Origin: Datisca glomerata
Taxonomy: Eukaryota > Streptophyta > Magnoliopsida > Cucurbitales > Datiscaceae
NCBI GenBank assembly: GCA_003255025.1
Contig: QANY01011424.1
Coordinates: forward strand, 845,135-909,134
Direction: 5' to 3'
DNA length: 64,000 nucleotides
Shown here: piece by piece, positions 25,023-37,559 of the stretch
Layout of the letters: each line of letters starts with the position of its first letter
Position numbering within the stretch: position 1 is the first letter of the stretch
The notes under the pieces: model-generated
Told to the model about the DNA's origin: nothing
Seen by the model: the letters and a program-made list of their open reading frames with translations, nothing else
Database searches by the model: none
Program-made: the position numbers and the translations under genes

Positions 25023-26049
25023 ATTTACCGGTAGTATGTTATCTCAGCTCTTTGTCTTCTTCTCACCGCTTCTCTCGTCCATCCTACCCAACTTTCATCA
25101 ACCCCAAAGCCCTGCAGGGGATGTGCTTCCCTCCCTTTGAAGTGCATTTATCGTATCAGCTCCCCAAATCACTAGAAAGAGGGTGAAAGGCCCACTACTT
25201 CTTCATTCATGGCCTCTTTTTTTTTATTGAATTGATCTCCCTTTCATATTCACCTATTATCACCAAAGGTTACTTACAGTATAGTAGCTAGATACATACT
25301 TATAATATATTAGCTAGATACATTTTAATTATATTTAGAATTGATGTCACAAACCCAAGAAAAAAAATCTAAATTGGTTTGACCGATTCTATTATTTTTT
25401 GAATATGAGAAATATAGTTTTGATCAAAATCAACTCAAATTCATAATCTTAACTGAATCAAATAATTAATGAAAAAGAGATATGATTTAATTATTTGATT
25501 TTTAACTATAACAATTTCTTTTTTTAGGTTCATTTAAAATTCAACTCCTTAAATGTTCTGGAGCACAACAAATTTAACAAAAAGTTACCTGTAAGGGCAT
25601 ATTGGTAAACATGTTATTAGAGTCATAATTAGAATAATGATGTGTCCACTGAAATTAATATTTTTGCAAAGTTTAAAAAAGACTTTTATTTCTTAAATTG
25701 ATGTTAAAAAATTATCTATTTGTTGTAATTTCTTTTTTAGATTTTGACTGTAACTTGTATGTGTGATAGAATAAGATTAACATCAATTTCTTGATGTTAA
25801 AAAGTTGTCTACTGTTTTTTTGGTTTCATGGTAAAATAATTTTAACATTAATTATCAAACAACTTATTTGACATGGTACTGTCATTCGCCTAAGATGGGA
25901 GTAATGCTATTATCATATGGTGTGGCGTGCTACATCAAAATTTTATTTTTAACTCCTTAAAAAATCGGCATTATATAAAATACCATGTATTTCTTGAAAT
26001 ATATTCCTATTTATTATATTTGACAATATAAATATGTATAAAGTACTTA

Positions 26050-26072
26050 ATATATATATATATATATATATA
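26050..26072. repeat. (AT)n microsatellite
   Basis: An uninterrupted TATATA run of about 23 bp. Confidence 0.95.
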
Positions 26073-26641
26073 CACATATTATATATGTGCTCGTGTGATT
26101 TATACAAATTAGTCGTATATAATTCAAGATATCAAATCTCTAAATATTATATTTTAATTATACTTTCACCCTGTTATAGAAAATATCTAAATGATTGCAA
26201 ATTAAGAAAAATTTAGGGGTACAAATCATCCTAATCATTATCAGTCTTTATCATAAAACTTGTAGCTGCTACACGAGGTTGGGCTCGGTGCCAGGTGTGG
26301 GTTGAGGTCGGTTTGGGGTTCAGGGTATGGGTTATGGGTCGTGTGTATTGTATGCAACATGACTCATGTTACATGAGTAAATTATTTTTTGTCAAAGATG
26401 TTAAATGGGTACCTAATACTCATTGGGTATTGCCCACACCCTACCCATTTATAACGGGTAAAAAAAATACTCACCCAATAAGTACACATACTCATTTACA
26501 ATATTTTATACTCACACATTAAGTCAATTACCCGCGATTGTTTTTACCATCCCTAGAGTAGACCATGTACTAGTGAACTAAGTGCATATATAACATAAAG
26601 AAAATATATATGTGTTCATAATGAATACGATTGAATAGTAC

Positions 26642-26929
26642 TGAATGGGTAAAAAATATTCACTGCCACATGGACAAGGAGGACCTACCTAGGGCTCACG
26701 GGAAGCGGTAAAAAAGCATAAACGAGTTACGAGTTGAAGTTGTGAGAAACCCATAAATAGATGGCCAGCACCTCAAGAATAGGGATCGTCACCTCACGAA
26801 CGGGGATCATCACCTCCAAAACGAGGATCTTCATCTCAAGAACAAGAAAGAACAACAGAATGGGAAAAAGTAACTAGTTAACAAGAACGGACGAAAGTGG
26901 TTCAGAACGACAGTCAAGTGGCATGATGG
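26642..26929 (+). mobile_element. 5' LTR, first part (truncated at an inversion breakpoint)
   Basis: Collinear with 34023-34307 (CTGCCACATGGACA, CACCTCAAGAA repeats, TAGTTAAC, GTCAAGTGGCAT). It includes a short minisatellite of ATCACCTCAAGAACGGGG-like units (26768-26850). Similarity stops at 26929, where reversed integrase sequence begins. Confidence 0.8.
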
Positions 26930-29900
26930 ATTTGGAAGCTCGCTTCCCTTCTTCCATCTAGTTCATCAAGATTGTTTCTTAGGAGTTGTCCACTTTGTTG
27001 TTCATTTCGCTCAGATCTGATGGTAGGGCTCTCAATTTCTATGGGGATAACCGCTTCTGCTCTGTATGCTAATGCAAACGGGGTTTCTCCCGTTGTCACT
27101 CTCAAGGTCGTTCTGTATGCCCATAAGATTATGGGTAGCTCCTCCACCCATTTCCCTTTTGGCTAACTCCAGCAATTTCTTCAGGTTGTCAAGTATGACC
27201 CGGTTTGATCTTTCTGCTTGCCCGTTCCCCTGTGGGAAGTAAGGCGTGGAGAAGCGATTCGTGATCTTCACAAATGTTTTTACTAAGTTTTCGGTGAACT
27301 GAAGTTCGTTGTTAAAATGTTTTTCACGGATCTAGCAAAAGCTTCAGCCTCAATCCACTTAGTAAAATAATATGTTGCTACCAATAAAAAATGTTACTGG
27401 GTAGGGGCCATGGGGAGTGGTCCAACAATGTCCAGGGCCCACTGCATGAACGACCAAGGACTAGCCATGGATATTAAGTTCTCCAGGGGACATCTTTGCT
27501 ACGGTGTAAAATACTGACACTTGTCAAACATTTTCGCATATTGTTTGGCATCATGATGCATTCGGGGCCAGTAGTAACCTTCATTCATGATTTTACGAGT
27601 TAGTGATCATCCCTCAATGTGGTTTCCGTATATGCCCCCGTGAATTTCCACTAACACATACTAGGCCTCCTTTTCTCGTAGACACTTCAGGTACGGTCTA
27701 CAAACATTTTCTTATATATTACTCTGTTAATCATCGTATACTTGGCACCTGTTTCTTGAACCTTTTTGGCAAGTAGTTTGCCTTTAGGAAACGTTTTTTC
27801 TTCGAGTAAGCGAATTATGTCATCCTATCAACTTGGTTCTCGTTCAACTTCTACATCTGCCATGTACTAGCAACCCTGCTCCTTCAGAGTTTCTACGGGG
27901 ACGATCCTTTTGTAGGAGAAGCGTAATGAAGATTCTAGATTTTTTAGGGCATCAGCATGCTCGTTCTCAGTTCTTGAAATTTATTGGATCTCATATTCTT
28001 TTACCGTGCTGAGGAGATCCTTTACCCGTTATAAATAATTCATCATTCATTCATCTTTTGCTATGTATTCCCCTGTGACTTGTTTCACAATCAAGATAGA
28101 ATCACAAAAAAATTTAACATTAGTCACCTCATATTCCCACAGCAGTGCTTCATGCTCTGCTTCATTATTTGACACGCTGAATTCGAAGGAGATAGAGTGT
28201 TCTAATATTTCTCCAAGGACAGTTTGTACTAGCACCCATGTTCCTGCTCCTCTACTATTTGAAACACCGCCAACAAAGAGTTTCCAAGTTGAACATGATG
28301 GGTTTCTTGTTCAACTTCCCCTCCAGTGAAGTCTACTATAAAATCTGCTAACGCTGCCCTTTTAGTGAAGTTAGGGGCTTGTAACTGATGTCGTACTTGC
28401 TTAGCTCAATTGACCATTTTTCTATTCTCTCGCTTGCCTCTGTCGAGTGTAGAAAGCTTTTAATGGGAGAATCGGTTACTACCGTGATGCTGTGGGCTTC
28501 GAAATGTGGGCTTAGTTTTTGTGTGCATTTCTAATGGCCAACACTAGATTCTCCATTTGTTTATATCTTGTCTCTACCGCTACAAGATTTTTGCTCATGA
28601 AGTATACAGGTTTCTATTTTATTTCCTCTTCTTTGATGAGTACTGCACTGACTGCCCCCGTGGAGACGGTTAGTATAACAGAAGCTACTCACCACGAGTA
28701 GGTTTGGAGAGTAAGGGGGAGCCATTAGGTACTCTTTATCTTTGGTAAAAGCTTCTTCGCAGTCTTCATTCTAGCAGCTCGTGGAGTTTTTCTACAACCT
28801 CTCGAAGAAAAGCTTGCATTTATCTGTCGATAGAGAGATGAAATTGTTTAAGGAGGCCAGTCTTCCCGTTAACCCCTGAATTTCTTTAAGGTTCCAAGAG
28901 GACCTTATTTCTGTGATTGCCTTCACCTGGTCTAGGTTTACTTCAATTCTCCGTTGCATAATCAGGTGTCCGAGGAACTTTCTCCCCGCCACTACAAAAG
29001 TGCACTTCTCTAGGTTCAGCTTCATGGAGTTTCACCTTAGAATAAAGAAAGTTTCTTTAAGGTCATGAATGTGATCTTCCCGCTTCTTACTTTTGACAAA
29101 CATATTCTTTCTGATATGCTCGCGGAAGACCTTGTTCACCAACCATTGTTAGGTTGCACCTGCATTCTTTAGACTAAATGGCATATCTTTGTAGCAATAG
29201 ACGTCGTACTCAGTAATGAAAGAGGTTTTTTGCTGATCGGGTTGGAACATTTTCACCTTATTGCAACCTGAGTAAGCATCCATGAAGCTAAGAAGTTTGT
29301 GCCCTGAAGTGACGTCTACCATTTGATTTATTCTTGGCAGTGGGTATTTGTCTTTGGGGCATGCCTTGTTTAGGTAAGTGAAGTAGACGCAGATCATCCA
29401 CTTTCTGTTCTTTTTTCGTACCATTATTACGTTAGCTAGCCATTCAGGGTAGTTTACTTCTCTAATGAAATCCGCTGCCAAGAGCTTCTCAACCTCCTCT
29501 TTGATCGCTTGATTTTGTTCAGGAGCGAAGCTTCTCTTCTTTACTTCACATGTTTCATAGTGGGATCCGTGTTCAATCTATGATAGATGATCTCTTCTGG
29601 AATGTTGGGCATCTCCTGTGCAGCCGCTACAAATATAACTCTATTTTCCTTTAGAAATTCTATCAACTTCTTTTTCTCATTTTCCTTGAGAAGGGTACCA
29701 ATGTTGGTTATTTTCTAGGTGCCTTCTTCCAATCATATGGGCTATGTTTCCTCTCCCACCTCGTACCTTGGGCCATCTTGCATGTTAAGCTATGATTGCT
29801 ACAGATCCGCGGGTCTTTTTCCTTCAGCCTTCTCCGTAGCCTTTTTCTTTGTGGATTCTAAAATGGTCACTGAACAGATATGAGTCGCGACCTAGTCGCT

Positions 29901-31426
29901 TCTTATTGTTTTCACTCTCTTTAGTGACGGGTACTTTAACATTTAGTAGAATGTTGAGGTTCCAACCTTCATTTTGTGGAGCCAGGTCCTCCCCAGGATT
30001 GCATTGTACGGGGAATTTGTTCCCAGTACCATGAACTCACTCATATAATTAAACGGATCCTCTCTCACTGTGAGAGTCAAAGATCCTTCAGAGTAGCTGA
30101 TGGCTCTTATGATAGGAGAAATCCTTATCTTTATCTTTATAGCTAGGTTCCTTGGTGAATGGAGCCGGTCTTTTTAGTCAAGGTTTGCCTCTAATTATCT
30201 CTAATATTTTTTTGACTTGTATGGTTAATGGTGTGTAGACTTTATCCCTCAGGTGGACTCTATCAAAATCTCACCTCCGGTGGATATTCATGTCTTGTTG
30301 TACTTTCCTCAATTCGTTCTTTCTGTAACGTCATGCTTCCTTCTTTCAGGTCTTACACTTCTTTCCGGCTTTCGGGATTCTTCTTTTTTCCGTTCCATCG
30401 TTCTTCATATACTCCTATTCTCAACCTCAAAGAAGGGTGACTCTGGGTCCAGACGCCATCGGAAGGCCACTCTGGCGAATTGGTCGTCGTAGTTCTCGAC
30501 CTTGGCCAATTCATCTTTGAAGCGATGAGTGTACTCCTACAGGGACTCCCCTTCCTTGGTAGAGATTGTCGTTAGGTGTTCCGAGTCTTCCATGACATTA
30601 CGGTACGTTGAGTATCATTCTATAAAAATAGAGGACATAATAGTGAAGCTCGTGATCGAGTGCATCGGTAAGGAGTGGTACCACTTCAAAGTCATCCTGT
30701 CCAGACTAATGGGAAAAATTTTACACAAAAACTTGTAACTGTGTTGGTATAGTGCCATGTCTTATTGAATTGTTGAAGATGGTCTATGGGATCTGAATTT
30801 CCTTTGTAACATTTGAACGTGGAGGCAACGAATTTTTTGGGTACGGGCACTACTAGGACTTCTGGACCTAATGGTGTCCGGATAAGAGATTCAATGTCTA
30901 TTTTTCCCGTATTCCCAAGATTCTTTATCTCCATATTTTGGTCGAATATTTATTCGATCAATTCCTTTGGCATGACTTAGGATTGTCGAGCCTATCCCGT
31001 AGCTTCCTTCACAAGGTTTTGCTACTGGACTTCTACTTCCCGTCGCATGTTTCTATTGTTCTCGCGGTCCCCTTACCTTCCATCTCGATGGTTGCCCCCA
31101 GAATGGGTTTTCTGTTCATCGTTGTTTTCCCGTTCTTCGTTATTCACCTGTTGGTTGACCACTGCTCGCGCTTTCACGAGTTCCTGTTGTGGTGTGTTGA
31201 TTTGTCTTGCACATTCTGCCATGCATTATGCATTGCTTCAGTGTTCCTCCATTCCATATCATGCATCCCGTTTAGGATTGTCTGCAGCATTTATATGGGT
31301 CAGATTGGTTGACTTGCATGCTCATCTTCATTTCTGGACTTGTTGGATCTGGTTCTAGGCATGTTTATGGCTTTGTATGGTGGGTCGGTTGAGATTTTAT
31401 CTCAGCTCTCAATGAGAGAACCAAAA
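26930..31426 (-). pseudogene. Tat-lineage gag-pol remnant (inverted block)
   Basis: On the - strand, high to low: a gag-like region (about 31330-30250; PVPKKFVASTFKCYKGNSDP, then DHLQQF), the Tat protease-RT linker (about 30040-29900; NAILGRTWLHKMK), RT (about 29550-28760; YPEWLANVIMVRKKNRKW, LNKACPKDKYPLPRI, then SFMDAYSGCN and KTSFITEYD, and later FLGHLIMQRRIEVN), a first RNase H (about 28760-28380, poorly kept), the second archaeal/plant-type RNase H typical of Tat elements (28380-28000; SNNEAEHEALL, then SILIVKQVTGEYIAKDE), a zinc finger and integrase (about 27600-26930; FSTPYFPQGNGQAERSNRVI, LPIILWAYRTT). Stops and frameshifts occur throughout. Integrase stops at 26930 and its C-terminal tail is missing. 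The second RNase H places it in the Tat lineage with good confidence. Confidence 0.88.
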
Positions 31427-31870
31427 TGTAAAAGTTTTTTTTTCGCTAATCAAGAATTAAAGGGAAAAGTAATGAGAATGGTAGATTTATATAGATATTT
31501 AATGAGAGAGAGAGAGAGTTTAGGAACAAGAGATCGTGAGGTGTAAAATGTTATCTCTGTTTTTGTTGTATTGAATGTCCAAGTTTCACTTAGTATATTG
31601 ACCTTATATAGGCTTCCTGATTTACATGAATTCATTATAGTAACAATCAAAATGGGGGGATGTTCCTGCCAAGTATGGCCCTCCTTCATTTCCTCATTTG
31701 TAATATCCATCTATCTCACTCAGCCACCAATCAATCATTGTCACTTGGTGATTTCTTGTGGTTCGAGTCAGTCAGTCGTAAGCCTTAAGACTTGGTGGTC
31801 TCCATTACCTTCCTTCTCATCAGCGTGAATATCCTCATGTAGCCCGTTGTGAGAAGTCACGGCCTGTTCA
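31427..31870 (-). mobile_element. Inverted second part of the 5' LTR
   Basis: The reverse complement matches 34338-34709 (start TGAACAGGCC, then CCACAAGAAATCACCAAG, TATATAGGCTTCCT complement, end CTTTTACA). Inside gag-ward it is followed by TTTTGGTTCTCTCATTGAGA, the region where the primer binding site should lie. It is in the opposite orientation to the 3' LTR. Confidence 0.85.
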
Positions 31871-31899
31871 AAAAGTGTTAGTCAAAATTGGAAAGAAAT

Positions 31900-33617
31900 T
31901 TACACAGAAAAAATAAGGAAGTAAAAAGGCAAAAATGAAAGTACCTGCAACAGAGAATGACTCAGGCTGATAACCTTGTCATGGATGGACATCTGGCGGA
32001 GTACAAGAGCGTCCACGATAGACATGATCCTCTTCGTGACCACGTGTGAAGAACGAGGGTCCTTCAAGAAGCTGACGTCGGCAGGAACCGTTAGAGTCGC
32101 GGGGTATTGCCGCCAACTCCACACACCCATCTCCTCAGACATATGCGGGGAACCAGAGGAAGGGGAGACTAAATTTTTAGCAGGCGAAGGAGGAGGCATG
32201 ACAGTTCTCTCTGGAACAAGGGAAACCTTATCCACGGTGGCAGGGAGATCAGCAACGGGGACAGGGAGACCGAGGACGGGGGGAGTAACATCCCCTAAAG
32301 TGACACCTAATGACCGGGTGTTCCCCGTCTTTTGCCTTTTACCCTCGTTAGGAACCCCCCACAAGTTACTCTTAAGATGCTTCGAGATCTCGAGCTCGTT
32401 ATACACAAAACAAAAAACTACGTCTTGTTCTTCTACATCCTTCTGTGAAGCTTCCCATTGAGCCTCACATACTCTTTCTTCTTGAGAAAACCCCTCTTTT
32501 TCCTACTCTGATTCTGAAGATTATGAAGAACTTGACCAGACTATTTGATAAAAAGTGGGAACATAGATTGCAACAGAGATGGCCCGAGGAACTTCTATTG
32601 TAGAATATGAGGGGGCAAGAGACTCAACAACCAGAACGGGTGTGACCACGACTTTGATCTCTCTTCTTGGGTCAAGAAGATCTCTTAAGTCCCATTCCGG
32701 GTAATTATAGGCGACATAGAGTCGCGCGGCTACTCCTTTCGGAGGAAAAGGCCTCTTGTTAATATTCTTGTTTGCATAAACCAAAAACATGTTAGTGTTT
32801 AAAAAGATAAACACAACAACGAAATAACAAAGTTAAACATAAGTGGAAAAATAAAAAAGAAAGGAGAGCTCCGACCACTTACTGAACTCTCCCAAGATAC
32901 AGGGATCGACCCAACGGCCGCCGCCGCCCCAGTTTCCAGCTATGAGAAGAGTACCCTCCTCCTAACCTTTATCCCCAGTAGAGAGATCACTGTATATGCG
33001 AGAGCAAAGCAATAGGACAGTCCGCTCCTTTTACTATATACGCGGCGTGGATTTCATCTACACATATATTCAAATTATGCCTCCTATTGAGAACTTCAAT
33101 CCCTAAAAGAACCTTGTAAGTACTAAGAGTATATTAGGAAGGGGCAAGGTTGAAGGTACTACAACAATTCTTGAAAAAAGGAGATAAAGGAAGTTTTAAA
33201 CCTAAGGCTATGTACATCGGGGTTAGAGAAATTTGGTATGGGGGATTACATGGGAAATATTTTGGGATTCCTTCCCTGAAATCACAGACTACGTCTAGCG
33301 GGAAGGCGTCCCAATGAAGGGCAAGGAAACGGTTGAATTCATTCCTATTTCTGACTAGGGAAACGTTGACCTTAAATGGATGCTCCTCCATTGCAATCCG
33401 GGAAAACAATGTGAAACAAAAAGGTGAGAAGACAAGAAACAATGAAGACGAAGAAAGGAAACTTACAGAAGATAGAAACGGCCGTGAAAATAAAAAAAAT
33501 GAGGGAAACCATTGTGATATAAGCTGCGGATGCTAAAATTGAGTTCAAAATATTGAATGGATCTGAAAGTGAAAAGACACCAGTTCTAAAAAGAGGAAGG
33601 ACAAACGACAGACACAT
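31900..33617 (-). pseudogene. Extra ORF of a Tat element, 'putative gypsy type transposon' (Transposase_28-like) domain
   Basis: The open pieces are 33617-33372, 33442-33134, 32814-32521 and 32406-31900. The best match is at 33134-33442 and continues to about 32880: EGIPKYFPCNPPYQISLTPM, then ALGLKLPLSPFF, then, across a frame change, LLGIEVLNRRHNLNICVDE. This resembles the N-terminal domain found in many plant gypsy extra ORFs (Pfam Transposase_28 type; from memory, not searched). The C-terminal part is Pro/Ser-rich. It lies antisense to the host element between integrase and the 3' LTR, a place where Tat-lineage elements are known to carry extra ORFs. Its function is unknown. It is broken by stops. 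Confidence 0.6.
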
Positions 33618-34022
33618 GAGAAAAGATGTAACGATATGATTACTGCCAGTCTACCTAAAATCGGCAAGCCAATGACAACATGACAGTTGGAGAGAAGAAA
33701 GCTAACCGACCAGAAATATGCACTATGCAAGAATGATAAATGAAACCTACATGCTCGCGTGTCGCGACAAGATAAGACAACACAAAGATGAAATGAAATC
33801 TTTGAGGAGTGTGTCAGCAACCCTAGAAACGAGGCAATGGTGGTACATCATTTTATTATTTAAAAATAAATGATTTTTCTTGCGCAACAATTAATGTTTT
33901 GTAGGATAAAAGAAGATCCTAAATTGGTAAAAATGAACCAAAGACAACCACTCTCCCAAAATTGGATATGTGCTGGGAGCATTCATAGCACTTTCCATCG
34001 CCGAAGAGCAATATGGGGCAAA

Positions 34023-34709
34023 TGAAGTGGTAAGAAATACTCGCTGCCACATGGACAGGGGGACTTACCTAGGGTTCACAGAAAGCGGTAGAGGAGCAGA
34101 AACGAGTTATGGGCTAAAGTCATGAGACACTCATAAACAAATAACCAGCACCTCAAGAATGGGCCAGCACCTCAAGAATGGGGATCATCACCTCAAAAAC
34201 AGGGATTGTTACCTCAAGAACGGAAAAGAACATCGGAACAGGAAAAAGTGACTAGTTAACGGGAACGTATGAAAGGGGTTCAGAATCATAGTCAAGTGGC
34301 ATAATGGTTTAGGTAGCTGAATGACTCGAATGAGACATGAACAGGCCACCAAGTGGCTCTAACTGACTGGCTCGAACCACAAGAAATCACCAAGTGACTA
34401 TGACTGATTGGTGGCTGAGTGACACATATGAAAATGACAAATTAGGAAGGGAATGAGCGTTATACTTGGTAAGAACATCCCCATATTTTCATTAGTACTC
34501 TAATCCATTCATGTAAATGAGGAAGCCTATATAAAACTAGTGCTCTAAGTGAAACTGGGACATTCAATACAACAAAAACAGAGATAACACAGAGCATTTA
34601 CACTTCACAATCTCTTGTTCCTAAACTCTCTCTCATTATATATCCATATAAGTTACCATTATCTTTACTTTTCCCTTTAATCCTTGATTAACGGAAAAAA
34701 TCTTTTACA
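34023..34709 (+). mobile_element. 3' LTR of the Tat-lineage element (687 bp)
   Basis: It is preceded by ATATGGGGCAAA (polypurine-like), starts TGAAGTGG, ends TCTTTTACA, and is followed by the target-site copy AGTAC. A promoter-like TATATAAAAC lies at about 34532, followed by a leader. Its first 285 bp match 26642-26929 and its last 372 bp match inverted 31427-31870. Confidence 0.85.
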
Positions 34710-34714
34710 AGTAC

Positions 34715-37440
34715 TATTAATAATTTTTTAGCATTAAAACATTATTATATTTTAGTCTTAGATAAGAATGCTAAACTTTTGCATAGTAATTTGACCAAAT
34801 GGTTTTTACAAACAGTAATTTTATATTCATATAGTAACGAACAAAAATCCCCCTAATTAAACTCTTCTTGATTGCAATCAATAGTGATTTTAATGAGAAT
34901 TTTGTTAATCTCACTTATTATTCTTTTAATTGGTGAGTCTCCAATGTCGCGAAAATATTTCACGGCATTGATGCTAGGATTGATCCTGGCCGTTGGATCT
35001 GGTCAGGATAATCCCGACCGTTAATTTGATTTCCCCTATTTTTCTTTACAACCGGCTAAACTGGTAGCTAAACAATCTCCTTCAATTTTCTCTCTTTTAT
35101 TTCTTCGAACAAAACATGTTCTCTCTCTTTCTTCGACCAAAACACAAGCTTTTTCTCTCTTTTCCATTCTTCCTCTCATCCTCTCTTCAACCCAAAATCA
35201 AGGCACATGCTCTACATCTCAAGCGACTCCACTACCACTGCAAGGTCACATACACGGCAGCTTCCCTCAACGACTTCGATTGAGATCTCTTCTCCACGCT
35301 TTTCTCACGATTTAGGGTTTTAGTTTGGTAAGTTTACAAATCCTTCAAGTTCAACAATACCCAGGTATGATCGAGCTCACTACCCTATATCCTTTTTCTT
35401 CCTCTTCTTGGAGCATTTTTGGATTTGAATATTTCTGATTGAGGATTTTGGTTGCGATTTGCATGTTTCTGATTCAGGGTTTTGATTGCGATTTACATCT
35501 TCTTCTTGTTGCGATTTGCATGTTTCGTGATTTTGGGTTTTGGTTCAGTTTTGATTGAAGAACAAGAATAGAAGCTAAGTTATGGAATTTCTTCTATTTT
35601 GGTACTATTTATCGTAACACAGTTGATGTTGACATTGGTTTACCGTTCTATGCTCCTCTTGAAATTACAATTAGGGAGACTGAACATTATGTAGAAATAA
35701 GTTTATGTGAAGTTATCCCATGCCTTATGCCAAAACGATCTAATATAAGTTCAAAATATTCAATGGCAAAACACCATTACTATTTATAGTTCCCCATCTT
35801 TCATTTGTTAACAATTTAACAAATTTAAAGAATACTAATGTTTTGTTGACTGAATACTTTGTTTTCTCCTTTCATTTGAAGACCATAAGGCTTTATAGCC
35901 CTTGATACTAGCCTCAAGGAATATAGCTCGTTCCAGAAAGTACATGGACTCTACTGTTGGCTTCTGTTAGATTAGTTTATGATGCTCAATACTTGGTTTT
36001 TGTTTTTCCCTTTCACTTAAGTTTTAGAAAGGGAAACTAACCTTGGTTCTTGCTCTACAACAAACATCTACTCTTGTAGACTCATTTTCTCCTTGCATAT
36101 GTGTCTTTTGCGGCAAACATGTTGATTATCTTGCTTCTTTGAAGATAAATTGTTTTTGGGTTGGCAAAGCTTAACATCGTTGAAAATTGTTTAATGAATC
36201 TAAATTGACTTTCTAGTTATTATTAATGTTTTGATGGTTTATTCACCTCTGAAAATATGAAAATAAAAATATTAGTATAACAACATATAAAAATGATGAG
36301 GAATCATGTGGCAGACGTTTTTCGTGAACTCATTTATTTACCACAAAACGTAGTAAATAAATTCTAGGCATATGTTGTTAACTCATTTATGTCTGTTCAA
36401 TAAAATTTATTTTGCTTTTAATCGAGATACTTTATTTGTGTTCATGTTCGTGAGAATTATTTGAATATGTTTTCATTATTGTTTAACTACTTTTAATCAT
36501 GATATTTTACTTATAATAGAGGTATTGCGGGTTTCAGTTCATTGTCAACTGATTATTGTGGAGGATTAAGCTGGCTCTTTGCATTACTAACAGTAGAGTA
36601 TATATTCATGGTTGAGGATTATTTAGCTCTTCATTTCATTTTATGTTGTTCATGCTTTTTCTTCATCTCACTACAATATATATGAAAGGGTCTCAAAGTT
36701 TTGCGCTTTACTACAACCTTGTTCGCTGCTCAAACCGCCAAGCAAGCATTTTCAATAACAGTATAATTACTCATCGTGTGTAGATCTTGGTTGTAGGTCT
36801 TCTTCTTTGAAATCAAACTAGGCAGTGCTGGATAGGAAATAAAAAAAATCTGACAGAGCTCAGCAGGCTCAAGAGCCAATGATTAAGTAAGTTGTTTCCC
36901 CATTGTCCTATTTATCAAATTACAATTACTGCATGTGTTCACATATATGCGCTAAAAATATATAAAGTTATAACTAGATTTATTTCATACTACCTTTCTT
37001 AAACTCAATTGAATAAGAGTTACTATGACATCAACAAGTACTTAGCGCATGTGAAATAGGTTGCTTATTGATTTGTCTTTATTTTATTTTTTGCATCTTG
37101 CCATTCCCTATCATCTCTCCGTACCAAAATAGTTTGATTACAGTTGAAAAGTGGAATATGACAATTTACTAGAAAGCAACAAGCCGTTTCCACAGCCAAT
37201 TCCTCTCACTGTAAGTCTTCATCCTGCTCGTCTAAAAATTTCAATTTATATCATTGATCAATGACTTAAAAACTTGCAGGAAATGGTAGATTTTTCGTAG
37301 ATGTGTGGGAGCAAGAACGATTATATGATTGAGAATGCGATGTGAAAGACATCACGAAATGCTTAAATTTGAAAAGTTATTGAATGGTTTCTTGTAAACA
37401 TTGAATTGCTAAAAAAAACAAACAAAAATAGAAGAACATG
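34715..37440. other. Unassigned region, no coding sequence seen
   Basis: Moderately AT-rich. 35070-35200 is pyrimidine-rich (TTCTCTCTTTT runs) and 35270-35350 looks like a leader with GGTAAG-like donors, so a decayed or non-coding gene is possible. No open frame of useful length or recognised motif was found on either strand. Confidence 0.4.
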
Positions 37441-37559
37441 GTGAGTGCATAATAGTGGCTTGTGTAACGAGATGAACAATATCATCGCACGGCCGCTCTG
37501 GCCTTTCCTATAGATATACAGCCCTTTTTACTTGCACTTTGCCCCCTTTCTTAGTATGT

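Larger units (their letters stand above)
23378..26636. other. AT-rich intergenic spacer
   Basis: No gene seen. It contains an inverted repeat (about 24841-25022), an (AT)n microsatellite at 26050-26072 and, at 26280-26560, a GGGTA/TACCC-rich stretch ending near TTTTTACCATCCCTAG that looks like the end of a non-autonomous DNA transposon, though no second end was found. Confidence 0.5.
26642..34709 (+). mobile_element. Complete-length Tat-lineage gypsy element with inverted 5' half
   Basis: A perfect 5-bp target-site duplication, AGTAC, flanks it (26637-26641 and 34710-34714). The left end TGAATGGGTAA matches the 3' LTR start TGAAGTGGTAA at 34023, and the right end is TTTTACA. In + order it holds: the first ~288 bp of the 5' LTR (26642-26929); then, reversed, integrase, RNase H, RT, protease region, gag and the rest of the 5' LTR (31870-31427); then an extra ORF antisense to the element (31900-33617), a PPT-like ATGGGGCAAA and the 3' LTR (34023-34709). 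The parsimonious reading is one insertion that later suffered an internal inversion of about 4.9 kb with small losses at the breakpoints. A nested insertion is less likely, because one pair of ends and one duplication explain both margins. Confidence 0.75.

Noticed and set aside
31733..31741. CAATCATTG, a perfect HD-Zip II-type binding site
   Set aside because: It lies in a transposon LTR more than 10 kb from HAT14; a 9-bp AT-rich motif is expected by chance in 64 kb.
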